Assembly: GCA_002706025.1 (NCBI GenBank)
Contig: PAJK01000073.1
Span: 50,973-107,193, forward strand
DNA length: 56,221 nucleotides
Direction: 5' to 3'
Origin: Oceanospirillaceae bacterium
Lineage (GTDB): Bacteria; Pseudomonadota; Gammaproteobacteria; Pseudomonadales; Oceanobacteraceae
The notes under the pieces were generated by a model, which saw nothing but the letters and a program-made list of their open reading frames with translations, did not search any database and was not told the origin of the DNA. Within the stretch, counting starts at the first letter, position 1. Each line of letters starts with the position of its first letter. Position numbers and translations under genes: made by a program. Below are positions 7,817-14,710 of this stretch, in pieces.

Positions 7817-9694
7817 ATGAATGCCGACAGCGTAAACAGCATCCGCCCGGCCGACGTTAACGACCCACTCTATTACCTTAAGAATTTCACCACCGCTCTG
7901 AACTGGGTACTGGCCCACAGCCGTGACCTGTTAAGCGCGGAGGAAAGTACCCGGCTGGATCGTTTTGCCACACTGTCGCAGGATGCTCAGGCGCTGCTGC
8001 TGCGTATGGTCATGCGCAAAGGCGAACTGTTTTTTCCCTCGGCCCTGATCTACAGCGAAATCAGCGATACAGAGCAGGCGGCCAGCGAGTTAGCACAACA
8101 GGCATTCTGTACTCTGGACCCGCTGTTAACGGCAGTCGAACTCACCGCCCTGCTGAAAAAAGATGAATTGCTGGCGCTGCTGCAACGGCATGCTCATAAG
8201 CCATTGCCGGACAATATCAAACGCTGGAAAAAAGCAGAGCTGGAGCAGCTTGTCAGTGAGCTGTTCGGTGACAGTGGCAGTGGCAGTGGCAGTGGCAGTG
8301 GCAGCAACAGTGACCATGACAGAACCCTGCGTCCGGCCAGCGAGTGGCTGGGCACTGAGGAGATGAACAGTAAGAAGACGAACGATAACGGGAGGAAAGA
8401 CAAGGCTCTGATACGCCTCGACGTTATGCCATTATTCGACACCATTCGCCTGCTGTTCTTTGGCAACGGCTGGCAGAACTGGAGTGAATTTGTGGTCACT
8501 GAACTTGGCCACCTGAGTTATGAAGCTGTGCCACTGGATCAGTCCAGCCGGCCGTTTCATCAACGCGCTGAACTGGATTTTTACCACCAGCTGGCTGATC
8601 TGCAGCAGCAGCTGTTTTTAATCACTGAGCAACTGAAATACAAACAGCTGTCATCCGATGAAGGTGCTGCCTTCATCGCTCAGTGCGCCCAGAGTTTAAT
8701 GACGCTGAAAAAAACGCCCGCAAACCATTTTGCTGAACTGCCACTCTGGTTACAGCAGCGCTGGCAAAAACTGATGGCACGCTGTGGACGCGAATGCGAA
8801 CGCTGTCAGAATCTGCCGCTGGCGCTGAGCTGCTATCAGTTAAGTGATCACCGCGAAGCCCGTGCCCGACGCCTGCGGGTGATGGAATTACAGGCCAGCA
8901 GCGACGATGACTACCGCCTTCTGGTGGCTGCAGCGGAGCAGCAGCTGACCCTTATTCAACAACCGGAAACACGTATAAGCATCCAGCGCATACGCCAGCG
9001 TGCCGCGAAAAAAGCAGGAATAAAACTGCCCGCCGATTCCTGTAAAGCGGATCTGCCCCGAGCCATTAATGCTTACCCATCGCTGCAGTTAACGCTGGCG
9101 GATAACGATGACCATGTTGAATATCAGGTGATGGACTATCTGAATCAGCAGCCGGGTGGGCAGTGCTTTTATGTGGAAAACACCCTGCTGCCCGGTCTGT
9201 TTTCCCTGCTGTTCTGGCCGGCGATTTACGCGCCGGTGAGCGGTGCGTTTTTTCATCCGTTTCAATCCGGCCCGGCCGATCTGTTCCGTGATTATTTTGC
9301 CCGCCTGCGCGAAGAAGAAATTAACGCTGCATTTCTGGCTCTGCAGGATGGCAGTTATGCCGATGTTATCCGTACACGCTTTACGCAGAAACAGGGCATC
9401 AGTTGCCCGCTCATTCACTGGGGCTGGCTCAGTGCTGACGTGGTGGAAAAAGCGCTGGCGGTTATTCCTGCAGCACAGCTGGAAGCCATCTTCCGCCATC
9501 TGCTGCGTGACCTGAAAAACCACGGCCGTGGTCTGCCTGATCTGATCTGGCTGGGCGATAAGCCCGGAGAATGGAAGCTGATTGAAGTGAAAGGTCCGGG
9601 GGACCGGCTGCAGGATCATCAGAAGCTATGGCTGGAGTTTTTCCTGCAGCAGGGGATAGACGCTGAAGTCTGCTACGTCGTGCGGCCGCAATAA
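7817..9694 (+). CDS. FAN1-like VRR-NUC domain nuclease
   Basis: 625 residues, bacterial homologue of the Fanconi-associated nuclease FAN1, a structure-specific 5' flap nuclease that unhooks DNA interstrand crosslinks. The C-terminal VRR-NUC domain shows a PD-(D/E)xK active site: D575 in GLPDLIWL and E590/K592 in KLIEVKGPGDR, followed by DHQKLWLEFF. The N-terminal half carries a SAP-like DNA-binding helix pair (ELLALLQRHAHKPLPDN, then KKAELEQLVSELFG). A central helical TPR-like part lies at about 250-420 with a four-Cys cluster (CGRECERC near residue 330). A Ser-Gly repeat tract interrupts the linker after the SAP-like part. Operonic with the metalloprotease-like gene and followed by a terminator. 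Confidence 0.88.
   Translation: MNADSVNSIRPADVNDPLYYLKNFTTALNWVLAHSRDLLSAEESTRLDRFATLSQDAQALLLRMVMRKGELFFPSALIYSEISDTEQAASELAQQAFCTLDPLLTAVELTALLKKDELLALLQRHAHKPLPDNIKRWKKAELEQLVSELFGDSGSGSGSGSGSNSDHDRTLRPASEWLGTEEMNSKKTNDNGRKDKALIRLDVMPLFDTIRLLFFGNGWQNWSEFVVTELGHLSYEAVPLDQSSRPFHQRAELDFYHQLADLQQQLFLITEQLKYKQLSSDEGAAFIAQCAQSLMTLKKTPANHFAELPLWLQQRWQKLMARCGRECERCQNLPLALSCYQLSDHREARARRLRVMELQASSDDDYRLLVAAAEQQLTLIQQPETRISIQRIRQRAAKKAGIKLPADSCKADLPRAINAYPSLQLTLADNDDHVEYQVMDYLNQQPGGQCFYVENTLLPGLFSLLFWPAIYAPVSGAFFHPFQSGPADLFRDYFARLREEEINAAFLALQDGSYADVIRTRFTQKQGISCPLIHWGWLSADVVEKALAVIPAAQLEAIFRHLLRDLKNHGRGLPDLIWLGDKPGEWKLIEVKGPGDRLQDHQKLWLEFFLQQGIDAEVCYVVRPQ
8270..8305 (+). repeat. Hexanucleotide microsatellite (GGCAGT)n inside FAN1-like gene
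   Basis: gacagt, then four perfect ggcagt units (8276-8299) and ggcagc, encoding an (SG)n linker at about residues 152-163. In-frame hexamer expansion or contraction would alter linker length without frameshift. Confidence 0.9.
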
Positions 9695-9718
9695 GCAGAC
9701 TTAATCAGCGGCCTCAAT

Positions 9719-9740
9719 AAGCGGCTTCAGTCAGCCGCTT
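9719..9740 (+). terminator. Intrinsic terminator after FAN1-like gene
   Basis: Stem aagcggct/agccgctt (8 bp), loop tcagtc, then tt. It overlaps the stop codon of the convergent hydrolase gene, so it may serve both strands. Confidence 0.65.
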
Positions 9741-10839
9741 TTGCCAGTTCGGTAAAATATTCCCCGGCCAGCTGATGCGCCCAGGGTTGAGCGGTTAAAC
9801 CTGAGAAATACGCACAGTGGCTGCCACGGCGGGTCACCGCCAGTATCGCCTGAGGCATTTCACGGATCTGTTCTTTGTATTCCCAGGCGTTATCGATATG
9901 GCACACCGGGTCGTCCTCAGCATTCAGAATCAGCACCGGCACGCGGATATTTTCAAACACGCGCATAGGATTCGCGGCATCCATAAATTCCTGCAGGCTG
10001 TTAAAACCGGCGCATTCATAAATATTCTGATGCAGCTCATGCAGGTTTTCCGATTCGATCAGGGTCTGATACGACGCCATGCCGGAAAAGGATTCGGGAT
10101 GGGAAAATACAAACTGCTTCAGCAGTTTCTTCGCCATCATGCGGCTGTAAACATCCTGCGCGCGGCCAAAGGCATGCTCGATGTTATAGCCCGGACAGTA
10201 AGCCATACCGCCACGGATTTTTGACTGCTCACCTTCTTCGCCCAGATAACGCACCAGCAGGCCAGAGCCCGCTGAAATCCCGATAGCGTACAGAGGTGAC
10301 TGCGGATAGCGTTCAGCGATAACGTCAATCTGTTCACGCAGATCGCCGCTGTCGCCCATGGTATTAAATTTAGCGACGGTTAATGGCAGATCGCCATGAC
10401 CACGACGCTGGCACAGGACGATGCGCCAGCCGGTCTGCTGATAAATATCGCGCATAAAGCCACGCATGCTGTGCGGTGAGCCGGTGATGGTATGCAGCAC
10501 CAGTAAGGTCGGCTTATCGTCCGCATTATCCAGCCCCAGCCAATGCAGTGCGGTGGTACCGCCATCGGCCATGGTCAGCTGTTCGGATTTTTCATAACTG
10601 AGCTTTTTACCCAGGCCTTTTTTGAAACCCAGCGCAATCAGCTGCGCATGGGTGTTAATCATCCATGGCGTAGGAAAATAACGCCGGGTCAGACGCGGTA
10701 AACGGCCGATCATATTACGGTTTTCATCGTTATTCTGATAAACCAGCTCGGGTTTAAGCGCCGCGGTACGCCAGTAATACACAGCAAACACCAGCAACAG
10801 AATAACGGCAGCGATCAGCCACAGCAGCAGCGAGGACAT
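9727..10839 (-). CDS. YheT-like alpha/beta hydrolase with N-terminal membrane anchor
   Basis: 370 residues. Residues 2-23 (SSLLLWLIAAVILLLVFAVYYW) form a membrane anchor, followed by an alpha/beta hydrolase fold. Oxyanion region LLVLHTITGSPHS, then RIVLCQRRGHGD, nucleophile elbow GISAGSGLLVRYLGE, acid in LILNAEDDPV and His in RRGSHCAYF. The layout matches the UPF0017/YheT esterase family, although the usual HGLTGS is HTITGS here. The start chosen is ATG at 10839, with GGAG 6 nt upstream; the open frame continues further upstream but without family-like residues. Probable carboxylesterase or lipase; substrate unknown. Faces the FAN1-like gene and diverges from cytochrome c'. Confidence 0.83.
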   Translation of the reverse strand: MSSLLLWLIAAVILLLVFAVYYWRTAALKPELVYQNNDENRNMIGRLPRLTRRYFPTPWMINTHAQLIALGFKKGLGKKLSYEKSEQLTMADGGTTALHWLGLDNADDKPTLLVLHTITGSPHSMRGFMRDIYQQTGWRIVLCQRRGHGDLPLTVAKFNTMGDSGDLREQIDVIAERYPQSPLYAIGISAGSGLLVRYLGEEGEQSKIRGGMAYCPGYNIEHAFGRAQDVYSRMMAKKLLKQFVFSHPESFSGMASYQTLIESENLHELHQNIYECAGFNSLQEFMDAANPMRVFENIRVPVLILNAEDDPVCHIDNAWEYKEQIREMPQAILAVTRRGSHCAYFSGLTAQPWAHQLAGEYFTELAKAAD

Positions 10840-11163
10840 GAGAATCTCCGGGCAGTCCATTTCCGCCGGGGGTATCCGGCAAATGTAATCAGCGTTAACT
10901 TTAACAGACCCGGTCAGCGTGCGGCTACTGCTGCAGCGCGGATCACACATGCGCCCGCCATGCTTAAAATCAGCAGATTGGATGAGATGGAATGTCAGTA
11001 AATGTCTGATCTGCGCGGCTCTGGTCTGATGTCTGTAAAAAACTGTCAGTAATAATCCTCTGCAGGTGCATGGGTTTATGCCCTTGGTTACACTCGGACG
11101 ACATCTGAAAATATTCAGCACGTGATAAAGACATTCCCCCCGTAATAGTGAGAGGACATCACC
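10840..11163. promoter_or_regulatory. Divergent intergenic region, hydrolase / cytochrome c'
   Basis: 324-bp gene-free stretch. It contains two direct copies of tgtcagtaa (10993-11001 and 11044-11052) and several gtctgat elements between them. No clear -35/-10 pair, FNR box or hairpin was recognised. The cytochrome c' RBS (gagagg) lies at its right end. Confidence 0.4.
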
Positions 11164-11622
11164 ATGAAAAAACTGGCAACGATTACCTTTTCGGCTGCTC
11201 TGGCGTTAACCAGTACCACTGTATTTGCAGACAAGAAAACCGAAGCTGCAATCGATTACCGTCAGTCTGTATTCACTGCCGTTCGCTGGAACTTCGGTAC
11301 TATGGGCGACATGATGAAAGGCAAGAAGGACTTTGACGCCGCTGAATTCAGCAGCCGTGCAGACAACGTTGCAGCACTGGCGAAAATGCCGCTGGAAGCC
11401 TTTATTCCGGGTTCTTATCAGGGAAGCGCGGATGACACCGACGCGCTGCCGGCAATCGGTGAAGACTGGGAAAAATTCTCAGCGGGAATGGATAAGTTCG
11501 CCAGCGATGCAGCGGCTCTGGCTGCCGCTGCGAAAAATGCATCCGCTAAAGATGATGTAGCCTCTGCCTTTATGGCGCTGGCGAAAAACTGCAAAGGCTG
11601 TCACGACAGCTTTAAAGACTAA
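11164..11622 (+). CDS. Cytochrome c' (class II c-type cytochrome)
   Basis: 152-residue periplasmic haem protein. The signal peptide MKKLATITFSAALALTSTTVFA is cleaved before DKK. A four-helix-bundle-like sequence follows, with RQSVFTAVRWNFGTMGDMMKG near the N-terminus, and a single C-terminal haem-binding CKGCH (residues about 143-147), the class II arrangement. Members bind NO and may protect against nitrosative stress or carry electrons. Start ATG at 11164 is preceded by gagagga. Its 3' end overlaps the convergent cytochrome b gene by 11 bp; the two are often neighbours, so electron exchange is plausible but unproven. Confidence 0.93.
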   Translation: MKKLATITFSAALALTSTTVFADKKTEAAIDYRQSVFTAVRWNFGTMGDMMKGKKDFDAAEFSSRADNVAALAKMPLEAFIPGSYQGSADDTDALPAIGEDWEKFSAGMDKFASDAAALAAAAKNASAKDDVASAFMALAKNCKGCHDSFKD

Positions 11623-12334
11623 GCAGTCCCCAGACCGCTGCGACGGATACAGCGATCACAATCAGCCCGGTTACGATCAGACGTGCCGGGCTTTTTGTTG
11701 CCTGCTCAGCGGTGGCCAGATCCACGGCTTCGGCCACCGGCTTTTGGCCCGTTATCATGCCCTGCAGCAACGGCTCTTTGCGGAAACGCTGGTGATAAAT
11801 AACTCCCACCACGTGCACTGCAATGACCGCCAACAGCACATTGAACATGGTTTTGTGCCATTTGGTGATTTCGATACTCAGGTCATAGCCCACCAGATGC
11901 ACTAACGGACCTTCGGTGAAAATATCGTCGTTGGCGAATAAACCACTGCCTGCCTGAAATGCACACAGCAGCAATAACAGAACCACAGCCCAGCCACCCA
12001 GCGGATTATGACCGGCGTACACAGGTTCTTTGCGCTGCAGCAGGGAACCCAGATATTGCAGCGTGGTTTTCGGTGAATAAATAAACTGACGGAAACGGGC
12101 GTAAAAGCTGCCGGCAAAGCCCCACAGCAAACGGAAGATCACCAGCCCGAGTACGGCATAACCACAACGCATATGCCACTGCATCCATTCTCCACCCTGC
12201 TCACCGGTCCACCAGGCAAAGCCGATAAAAAACACCAGCGCCCAGTGAAACAAACGTACAAATATGTCCCAGACCTGAGATTTTTGCCCGTGTGCGGAAA
12301 TATTATCGGTGGCGTCAGCCGTGGTCGTTGTCAT
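11612..12334 (-). CDS. Cytochrome b561 domain protein (di-haem b-type, inner membrane)
   Basis: About 240 residues from ATG at 12334; the open frame runs to 12457 but the upstream residues look non-coding. Four to five transmembrane helices. The family start VWDIFVRLFHWALVFFIGFAW carries the first haem-ligand His, WMQWHMRCGYAVLGLVIFRLLWGFAG is typical of bacterial b561/Ni-Fe hydrogenase cytochrome b subunits, and EITKWHKTMFNVLLAVIAVHVVGVIYH carries further His. A fifth helix lies at the C-terminus. It would pass electrons from quinol to a periplasmic c-type cytochrome, probably the convergent cytochrome c'. The SD is weak (aggga 8-9 nt away). Confidence 0.88.
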   Translation of the reverse strand: MTTTTADATDNISAHGQKSQVWDIFVRLFHWALVFFIGFAWWTGEQGGEWMQWHMRCGYAVLGLVIFRLLWGFAGSFYARFRQFIYSPKTTLQYLGSLLQRKEPVYAGHNPLGGWAVVLLLLLCAFQAGSGLFANDDIFTEGPLVHLVGYDLSIEITKWHKTMFNVLLAVIAVHVVGVIYHQRFRKEPLLQGMITGQKPVAEAVDLATAEQATKSPARLIVTGLIVIAVSVAAVWGLLSL

Positions 12335-12517
12335 GGAGGGGTCCCTGTCGCTGTGATCTTTTACCGTGGAAATAATAGCGAATTTGCGCTCCTGCTCACC
12401 ATAGGTCAGCAGCAGTAGCGGGCTGGAAATGTGTAGGCGTGTGTCCGCTAACGTCAATTAACGTCAGCCTTCAGGCAAATGATGATCTGCCTGCCGTGGC
12501 GAATGGCCGATATAAGT

Positions 12518-12544
12518 AAAACCCGGCTTCAGAAGCCGAGTTTT
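12518..12544. terminator. Bidirectional intrinsic terminator at end of exported coiled-coil gene
   Basis: aaaacccggctt / aagccgagtttt, 12-bp stem with one mismatch and a 3-nt loop, with A- and T-runs at the ends. It overlaps the last codons of the minus-strand gene starting at 13230. Confidence 0.8.
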
Positions 12545-13230
12545 ACACTCAGGTTATACGCCAGCTCACCGGCATACGGGGACAGTCCGATACCAAAATA
12601 TTCCAGCGTAAAGCCAGCACCAACACCCGCCATAAAGTTAACGGCGCGGTCCTGATCTTCACCATAACTGGCAGCAACACCACCCAGCACCACGGGGACG
12701 ATAATTTTCATGCGGTTCTGCCAGCGGTATAAACGGAAATTTTCGCGCATTTTTTCCGCCTCGCCCTGCAGACTTTCCATGGCGGCCGCCTGATCCTGCA
12801 GTATATTCACCTGCTCCTGCAGATCATCTTTCAGTTCTGAATTCTGATCACTGATCAGGTCCAGCGCATCCTGTGCGGCTTTCAGCTCAGCCATCAGCTT
12901 ATCCAGCTCGGCGCGTGACAGACTGACGTTGGTTTTCAGCCGGAAGCACTGTTGATAGGCGCCGCTGCCATCTTCAAAACGCTGCAGACAATAGGCACGC
13001 TCTTCAGCGTAGAGCGTCTCTGTGGATGGCGTTTGGGTTTGTGCAGATTGCTCAGCAGCAACATTCTCACCAGCACTGTTCTCACCTACACCATTCTCAC
13101 CTACACCATTCTCCGCTGCAACAGCAACAGCATCAGCCTGCTGAGCAGAAGCCGGCAGTGCTGTCATCCAGCTTAAGATTGCAATAAGCGTACAGCACTT
13201 CAATGGTTGCTTCGTCCAGGTGATCTTCAT
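12529..13230 (-). CDS. Exported coiled-coil protein with possible C-terminal beta-rich region, unknown function
   Basis: 233 residues, not recognised. The N-terminus is a signal peptide (CCTLIAILSWMTALPASAQQ, cleavage near ASA-QQ). Next come a low-complexity segment with pentapeptide-like GVGEN/GVGEN/SAGEN repeats, a Cys pair (YCLQRF...YQQCFRLK), then a long heptad-like coiled coil (about residues 100-165, ELDKLMAELKAAQDALDLI and onward). The C-terminal 60 residues are amphipathic, Gly/Tyr-rich and end in GF, reminiscent of outer-membrane anchoring strands. The start codon lies 98 nt inside the upstream gene and is preceded by tgagg 9 nt away, so the overlap appears real and coupled. A periplasmic or outer membrane location is inference. 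Confidence 0.7.
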   Translation of the reverse strand: MKITWTKQPLKCCTLIAILSWMTALPASAQQADAVAVAAENGVGENGVGENSAGENVAAEQSAQTQTPSTETLYAEERAYCLQRFEDGSGAYQQCFRLKTNVSLSRAELDKLMAELKAAQDALDLISDQNSELKDDLQEQVNILQDQAAAMESLQGEAEKMRENFRLYRWQNRMKIIVPVVLGGVAASYGEDQDRAVNFMAGVGAGFTLEYFGIGLSPYAGELAYNLSVKLGF

Positions 13231-13567
13231 TTTTTATTGCCTCATCCAGTCCCTGCATGGCATTACTGAGACGGGTTTTCACCCCGCCGATTAACTCGTT
13301 CTGCGTGGCCAGCCGCGCTTTCACTTCATCCAGCACCTGCGCCACATCTTTGACATCACTGCTGATCACACCAAGAGAGTCGGCAATATCCTGCAGGCCC
13401 TGCTCGATTTCGTCTTCTTTGGTTTGTGGGCATACGGCGGAATTCTGTGGCATATAAGCGCTGAACATCATGCAGGGGGTAATGGCCGAAAACGCCATGT
13501 GTGCAGCCAATAGGCCAACACTGACAACCACTCCAGCCACGGCACCGGAAATCATGTCCTTATTCAT
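13133..13567 (-). CDS. Small membrane-anchored helical protein, unknown function, overlapping the next gene by 98 nt
   Basis: 144 residues, not recognised. An N-terminal hydrophobic segment (MISGAVAGVVVSVGLLAAHMAF) could be an uncleaved anchor or signal. It is followed by two Cys (TPCMMF, AVCPQ) and a heptad-rich helix (DSLGVISSDVKDVAQVLDEV region), then another Cys pair near the C-terminus (YAYCNLKLDD, GFCSAG). AGGAG lies upstream of the ATG at 13567. The 3' 98 bp are shared, in another frame, with the 5' end of the downstream exported coiled-coil gene. Both proteins pair a hydrophobic N-terminus with coiled coil and Cys, suggesting a functional pair. Confidence 0.65.
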   Translation of the reverse strand: MNKDMISGAVAGVVVSVGLLAAHMAFSAITPCMMFSAYMPQNSAVCPQTKEDEIEQGLQDIADSLGVISSDVKDVAQVLDEVKARLATQNELIGGVKTRLSNAMQGLDEAIKNEDHLDEATIEVLYAYCNLKLDDSTAGFCSAG

Positions 13568-13681
13568 TGCGGTAATCTCCTGTTCACTGGTGCAAAACTG
13601 CGTAGCAGGCCGCCGTCCAGCTTAAAAGATATTAAAGAGAGCTGTTTTATAGCAGATATGCGTGTCAGCAACACTATCCAT

Positions 13682-13706
13682 CAGGGCCAGCACAACGCTG
13701 ACCCTG
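13682..13706 (-). other. Stem-loop downstream of nudC
   Basis: cagggccagc / gctgaccctg (10 bp with one G-U/A-C position) around a 5-nt loop. No T-tract on either strand, so it may be an mRNA 3' end or an attenuating structure between nudC and the gene pair below. Confidence 0.35.
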
Positions 13707-13761
13707 ACTGAAAGCAAAAGGGGAAGTAAAAACGGCGAGCAAAATGGACAGAAGGGCTGCG

Positions 13762-14595
13762 TCAGGACGCTTCTTCGGCAGAAATCACCCGCACCGCTTC
13801 TTTAATCAGAGTGAGAGCCAGGGTTTTTTCCGGCGGTAATTCCGGCAGGTTATCGATATCAAACCATCCCGCCGTGCGCAGTTCGGTTTCATCAATCACC
13901 AGATCGCCTCCGGCATAGTCACACAGATAGCCCAGCATCAGCTGGTGTGGAAATGGCCACGCCTGAGATAACAGATAACGCGGATTGGTAATCTGAATAC
14001 CGGCTTCTTCTTCGATTTCCCGCGCCAGTGCGTCTTCTGCACTTTCACCGGCTTCGATAAATCCCGCCAGACAGGAATACATACCGTTGCGGAATCCGAG
14101 GTTCTGCGCCAGCAGCAATTTACGCCCGTCGCGCACCACGGAGATCACACAAGGCGATACTTTTGGGTAGGAGCGGTATTCACAGCCGGGACAGGTCAGC
14201 GCTTTATCGCTGTCGTTAAACTCCAGTGGCGTACCGCAACGGCTGCAGAAATTCTGCGTGCTGAGCCAGTAGCGTAACTGTGCAGCGGCATTAACCACCT
14301 TGAACATATCATCCGCTGACATCAGCAGATAATCACGCAGACCGGTTTCCTGCCAGCCTGGAGGGCACTGCGGCAGCTGCACGACGCGCAGCGGGCTGCC
14401 ATTCACCTGGCCCAGTAACAGCTGCAGCTCAGGCTCCATAGCGATGGATTCGGTGGTCCAGGGGGTGACATTAAGTGGATCAGCAATAACCTCCTGCTTC
14501 AGCAGCAGCTGGCTATCGAGAAAATAAAGGGTATTGGTTTCCGGAGAATCTTCACCGGGTACCAGCGCCGGATGATAAATAAAATCAATGGACAT
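13762..14595 (-). CDS. nudC: NAD(H) pyrophosphatase / NAD-capped RNA decapping Nudix hydrolase
   Basis: 277 residues, cytoplasmic. Hydrolyses NADH to NMNH and AMP and removes NAD caps from RNA in characterised homologues. A zinc ribbon is seen as FCSRCGTPL...CPGCEYRSYP, then the complete Nudix box GFIEAGESAEDALAREIEEE with AGI (G-x5-E-x7-REUxEExGU), then the NudC signature as SQAWPFPHQLMLGY (usually SQPWPFPxS). The N-terminal domain is divergent, as is normal for the family. The length matches (about 260-280). Start ATG at 14595 with AGGATAA upstream. It lies downstream of nifA in the same direction, 115 nt apart; co-transcription is possible but unproven. Confidence 0.95.
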   Translation of the reverse strand: MSIDFIYHPALVPGEDSPETNTLYFLDSQLLLKQEVIADPLNVTPWTTESIAMEPELQLLLGQVNGSPLRVVQLPQCPPGWQETGLRDYLLMSADDMFKVVNAAAQLRYWLSTQNFCSRCGTPLEFNDSDKALTCPGCEYRSYPKVSPCVISVVRDGRKLLLAQNLGFRNGMYSCLAGFIEAGESAEDALAREIEEEAGIQITNPRYLLSQAWPFPHQLMLGYLCDYAGGDLVIDETELRTAGWFDIDNLPELPPEKTLALTLIKEAVRVISAEEAS

Positions 14596-14710
14596 ACGCG
14601 GTTATCCTGCAATACATAAGCGCCAATATAGCCGCTTACGCGCAGAATATCCCGCTATTGCCACAGAAACGGATCATTTCAGCAGTGGTTTGTCTGTCCA
14701 CTCAGCTATC

